DNA from: UBA2377 sp964525935
Lineage (GTDB): Bacteria > Verrucomicrobiota > Verrucomicrobiia > Opitutales > Opitutaceae
Assembly (NCBI GenBank): GCA_964525935.1
Contig: CAZGJZ010000009.1
Coordinates: 62,001 to 126,000, forward strand
Length of the DNA stretch: 64,000 nt
Direction of reading: 5' to 3'
Under the pieces are notes generated by a model, which saw only the letters and a program-made list of their open reading frames with translations, did no database searches and was not told the DNA's origin. Both the position numbers and the translations under genes were made by a program. Positions 61,828 through 64,000 of this stretch are shown here, one piece after another. Position 1 is the stretch's first letter; each line of letters opens with the position of its first letter.

Positions 61828-63387
61828 TTACTGCCAGAAGAGGCGTTTGAGTTGGGTGAGCTTAGTTGAAAGTTGAGAGTTGAGCGTTGAGAGATCGGAC
61901 CGTGCGGCGCGCGATGATGCGGCGGCGGTGGCGGGATGGGGCGATGGCTCGGAAGAAACGGAATGGCGGACCGGCGGGTGGGCGGGCTCGCGGGCGGAGG
62001 ATTTGGGGGCCTGGGCACGGGCGGTGCGTTGCGCGAGAGCGGCGGCGGCGACTTCGGGGGAGGAATCGCGGGAAAGGGTTTCGAGGAGATCGTCGGCGCT
62101 GTTGGGATGGCGGAGCGTCGCAAGGCGGACGGCGGCGGCGGGGTCGCGCGAGAAATCGTAGAGATCGGCGCGGCGCCAGGGATGGCTGGCGACGGCGAGG
62201 GCGCGAATGGTGGGAAGCGCGTCGGCGGTGAGGCGGCGGGCGAGCGCGGGGTCGGCGAGCGTGGCGGGTTTTTGCTGGATGGCCCAGTGCCGGAGAAAGT
62301 CGGGGCTGTGCTCGAGGAGAAACGGAATCAGCTCGGCGTAAAGATCGTCGCGGTAGGCGAGCGCGGTGAGAACGGACGGATGGCGCGTCGCGGCGAGGTT
62401 CTGGATTTGATCGGGCGTGAGCGTGGGATTGGTCGCGAGCGCGGCGCAGATGGCGGGGTCGGCGAGGGAGATGAAGTAGTCGGCGATGTCGGGATCGAGC
62501 GACGGGTTGGCGGCGAGGATGAGGTGCGTCGCGGGATTTTCGGTTTGGGCGAGCTGGCGCTGGAGCGGGGACGGGAGCGCGGGGCGGCCGGCGACCCAGG
62601 CGTGTTCGGTGGCGTCGCCGATGGTGATGAAATGAAGGAGCGCGACGGCGTCGGGCTTGGCGAGTTCGCGGGCGGCGCGGCGGACCGTGGCGTGGGAAGA
62701 AAGCTGGAGGAGCGCGACAACGGCGGGCGGAAGATCGGCGCGGGTGGCGAGGGCGAGCTGGATGTCTTCCTCGTCGGAGGCGGCCCAGCCGAGGAGGAGG
62801 GCTTCATCGGCGGGCGCGGCGGCGAGGGTGCGGGCGCGCACGACGGTGCTGGCGTCGGCGGCGAGGATCAGGGCGACCTGCGACGGGAGCGCGGGCTGGG
62901 CGGCGAGACGGAGGCGGACGCCGGGGTTGGCGTCGATGGCGAGTGTCGCGTGGTGCGGGAGACGGAGGGAGGCGTTGGTGGCGACGGAGCGGCGGACGTT
63001 GGCGTCGGCGTCTTGCGCGAGGTTGAGGAGTTCGCGCGCGGCGAGCTGCGGATGGGTGGCGACGTGGGCGCGGACCTCGGGGTTTTCGTGCACGGCGAAC
63101 TCGGAGAGGAGATGCGGCGGCGTGCGGGGATTGGTCGCGAGGTAAGGAAAAACCTCGGGGTCCTGCGCGGTGCGCGCGAGGCTTTCGAGGAGATGGCTCG
63201 GCGAGAGCGGGTAGGCGGCGACGAATTGCTGCGCGACGGTGGGCTCCTGAAGTTCGGCGAGTTCCTGGAGGAGACGTGAGGAGAGCGGTGGCTTGCGCAG
63301 GGCGATGGCGGTGCGGCGCACGCCGTCGCGATGGAGGCGTTCGAGGAGATCGGCGGTGGACGTGGGAGCTGGAGCGGGAGCGGACAA
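61828..63387 (-). CDS. Leucine-rich-variant/HEAT-like repeat protein
   Basis: A 519-residue alpha-solenoid. From residue 40 onwards there are about fifteen repeats of 22-24 residues following N..TP..LL..LA.....VR..VA, for example NPRTPPHLLSEFAVHENPEVRAHVA (outline only) and ANPSLDPDIADYFISL. This matches LRV or HEAT-type repeat proteins used as protein-protein scaffolds. The last 25 residues before LTQLKRLFWQ are encoded partly by a 7-bp repeat array. The only start near the N-terminus is TTG 63387. Co-oriented with ftsK upstream. Function unknown. Confidence 0.75.
   Translation of the reverse strand: MSAPAPAPTSTADLLERLHRDGVRRTAIALRKPPLSSRLLQELAELQEPTVAQQFVAAYPLSPSHLLESLARTAQDPEVFPYLATNPRTPPHLLSEFAVHENPEVRAHVATHPQLAARELLNLAQDADANVRRSVATNASLRLPHHATLAIDANPGVRLRLAAQPALPSQVALILAADASTVVRARTLAAAPADEALLLGWAASDEEDIQLALATRADLPPAVVALLQLSSHATVRRAARELAKPDAVALLHFITIGDATEHAWVAGRPALPSPLQRQLAQTENPATHLILAANPSLDPDIADYFISLADPAICAALATNPTLTPDQIQNLAATRHPSVLTALAYRDDLYAELIPFLLEHSPDFLRHWAIQQKPATLADPALARRLTADALPTIRALAVASHPWRRADLYDFSRDPAAAVRLATLRHPNSADDLLETLSRDSSPEVAAAALAQRTARAQAPKSSAREPAHPPVRHSVSSEPSPHPATAAASSRAARSDLSTLNSQLSTKLTQLKRLFWQ
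61864..61898 (-). repeat. 7-bp repeat array (CTCAACT family) inside the LRV/HEAT gene
   Basis: Five heptamers on the minus strand (CTCAACG, CTCAACT, CTCAACT, TTCAACT and a degenerate first unit) encode SDLSTLNSQLSTK, near the C-terminus. The following residues LTQLKRLFWQ look like native sequence, so the array sits within, not at the end of, the protein. Confidence 0.8.
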
Positions 63388-63412
63388 GAGAGCGGAGGAA
63401 GATTATTTTTTA

Positions 63413-63478
63413 ACCACGGATTACACGGATGGGCACGGATACGGAGTTGGAACCACGAAATACACTAAAGACACGAAA
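63413..63478 (+). repeat. Two 9/10-bp-period arrays (CACGGAT and CACGAAAT)
   Basis: 63413-63446 has CACGGAT words every 9-10 bp. 63451-63478 is an exact copy of 61406-61433 (28 bp). Both lie between the LRV/HEAT gene start and the ftsK stop, together with a degenerate GGAGGCGGATACGGATTC tail. Confidence 0.85.
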
Positions 63479-63554
63479 AAGGATTTTGAAGCGGAGGCGG
63501 ATACGGATTCGGGAGATGGAATCAGTGTGGTTAGTGGTGAAAAGAGAATGGGTG

Positions 63555-64000
63555 TTACTCGAATTTCAGGTCGCCGGGCTGGACGTAGATTTCGCGGGGG
63601 TTGTTGCCGACCTGCGGGCCGATGTAGCGGCGCTGCTCCATTTCCTCCATCAGGCTCGCGGCGCGATTGTAGCCGATTTTCAGGCGGCGCTGGAGGTAGC
63701 TCGTGCTGGCGCGGCCGTTGGCGGCGATGGCTTCGAGGGCTTCCTTGATCATCGGATCGGCGCCGAGGTTCAGCGTGGGATCGTCGGTCGCGGCGCCGGG
63801 GGCGTCCTCGGCGCGGAGCTCGACGCGGTAGCGCGGGGCGAGCTGGGATTTGAGCGATGAAACGATGGACTCGATCTCGGCATCGTCGACGTAGGGAGCC
63901 TGGAGGCGTTGGAGGCGGCCGAGGCCGGGCGGGCTGAAGAGCATGTCGCCGCGGCCCTGGAGCGCTTCGGCGCCCTTGCCATCGAGGACGGTGCGGGAGT
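63555..64000 (-). CDS. ftsK: DNA translocase FtsK, C-terminal part (truncated by window edge)
   Basis: About 148 C-terminal residues of FtsK; the gene continues beyond 64000. The upstream sequence reads RTVLDGKGAEALQGRGDMLFSPPG, the end of the motor domain. The gamma winged-helix domain follows: DPMIKEALEAIAANGRAST, YLQRRLKIGYNRAASLMEEM and RRYIGPQVGNNPREIYV, which reads KOPS sites to direct chromosome translocation at division. The stop TAA is at 63555. The presence of the gamma domain indicates a normal directional FtsK. Confidence 0.93.
   Translation of the reverse strand, partial: SRTVLDGKGAEALQGRGDMLFSPPGLGRLQRLQAPYVDDAEIESIVSSLKSQLAPRYRVELRAEDAPGAATDDPTLNLGADPMIKEALEAIAANGRASTSYLQRRLKIGYNRAASLMEEMEQRRYIGPQVGNNPREIYVQPGDLKFE

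Noticed and set aside
61936..63279. 447-codon Gly/Glu-rich frame opposite the LRV/HEAT-like gene
   Set aside because: The regular repeats are the antisense image of the solenoid repeats.

Overview
The window is a GC-rich bacterial chromosome segment with tightly packed genes on both strands. I see no rRNA, tRNA, CRISPR array or plasmid/phage backbone. The gene content (a gldA/gldF/gldG-type ABC cluster with DUF4340 and AsmA-like partners, a Bacteroidota-style parE-parC pair, DUF6580, DUF1684, GH78-like, sialidase and sulfatase-family genes, large hybrid histidine kinases) fits Verrucomicrobiota, most likely Opitutales/Opitutaceae. This placement is inferred from gene families, not from a phylogenetic marker.

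Layout. 1-8.2 kb: metabolic and hydrolase genes (end of a GH78-like enzyme, MFS exporter, M55 D-aminopeptidase, esterase/SMP-30 fusion, VOC protein, methyltransferase, DUF3817, DUF1684, aldo/keto reductase, GNAT). 8.2-10.4 kb: a REP-associated tyrosine transposase (RAYT) with four copies of a short AT-rich/TGACCCC repeat placed exactly at gene ends. 10.4-15 kb: DsbA-like protein, membrane hybrid kinase, two paralogous AsmA-like anchored proteins. 15-19.2 kb: parE and parC. 19.3-21.6 kb: a lower-GC block with a small hypothetical gene and a PD-(D/E)XK-DUF2075 helicase-like gene, convergent and sharing a CTAG stop. 21.7-30 kb: LLM oxidoreductase, DUF885 peptidase, a protease-dead M50-like/double cNMP membrane protein with a response regulator, acid phosphatase, EF-hand protein, coiled-coil membrane protein. 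30-37 kb: PIN-PhoH, DUF6580-cobalamin adenosyltransferase-deformylase operon, two membrane proteins. 37-44 kb: sialidase, UbiA-like plus methyltransferase, TIM-barrel-like protein, YciI, dienelactone hydrolase, catalytically degenerate sulfatase. 44-57.6 kb: 1,322-residue hybrid kinase, then the operon birA-gldA-gldF-gldG-DUF4340-AsmA-like. 57.6-64 kb: small hypotheticals, proA, a LRV/HEAT-like repeat protein and the 3' end of ftsK.

The most unusual signal is a set of short-period degenerate repeats (unit 6, 7, 8, 9 or 10 bp), many arranged as inverted pairs. They fill the gaps between genes, with one arm often flush against a stop codon. The same 7-bp family (consensus CTCAACT) also lies in frame inside parC, proA and the LRV/HEAT protein. 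The sulfatase gene carries REP-like palindromes and a related array. Together with the RAYT repeats this suggests at least three independent small-repeat systems shaping gene boundaries here.
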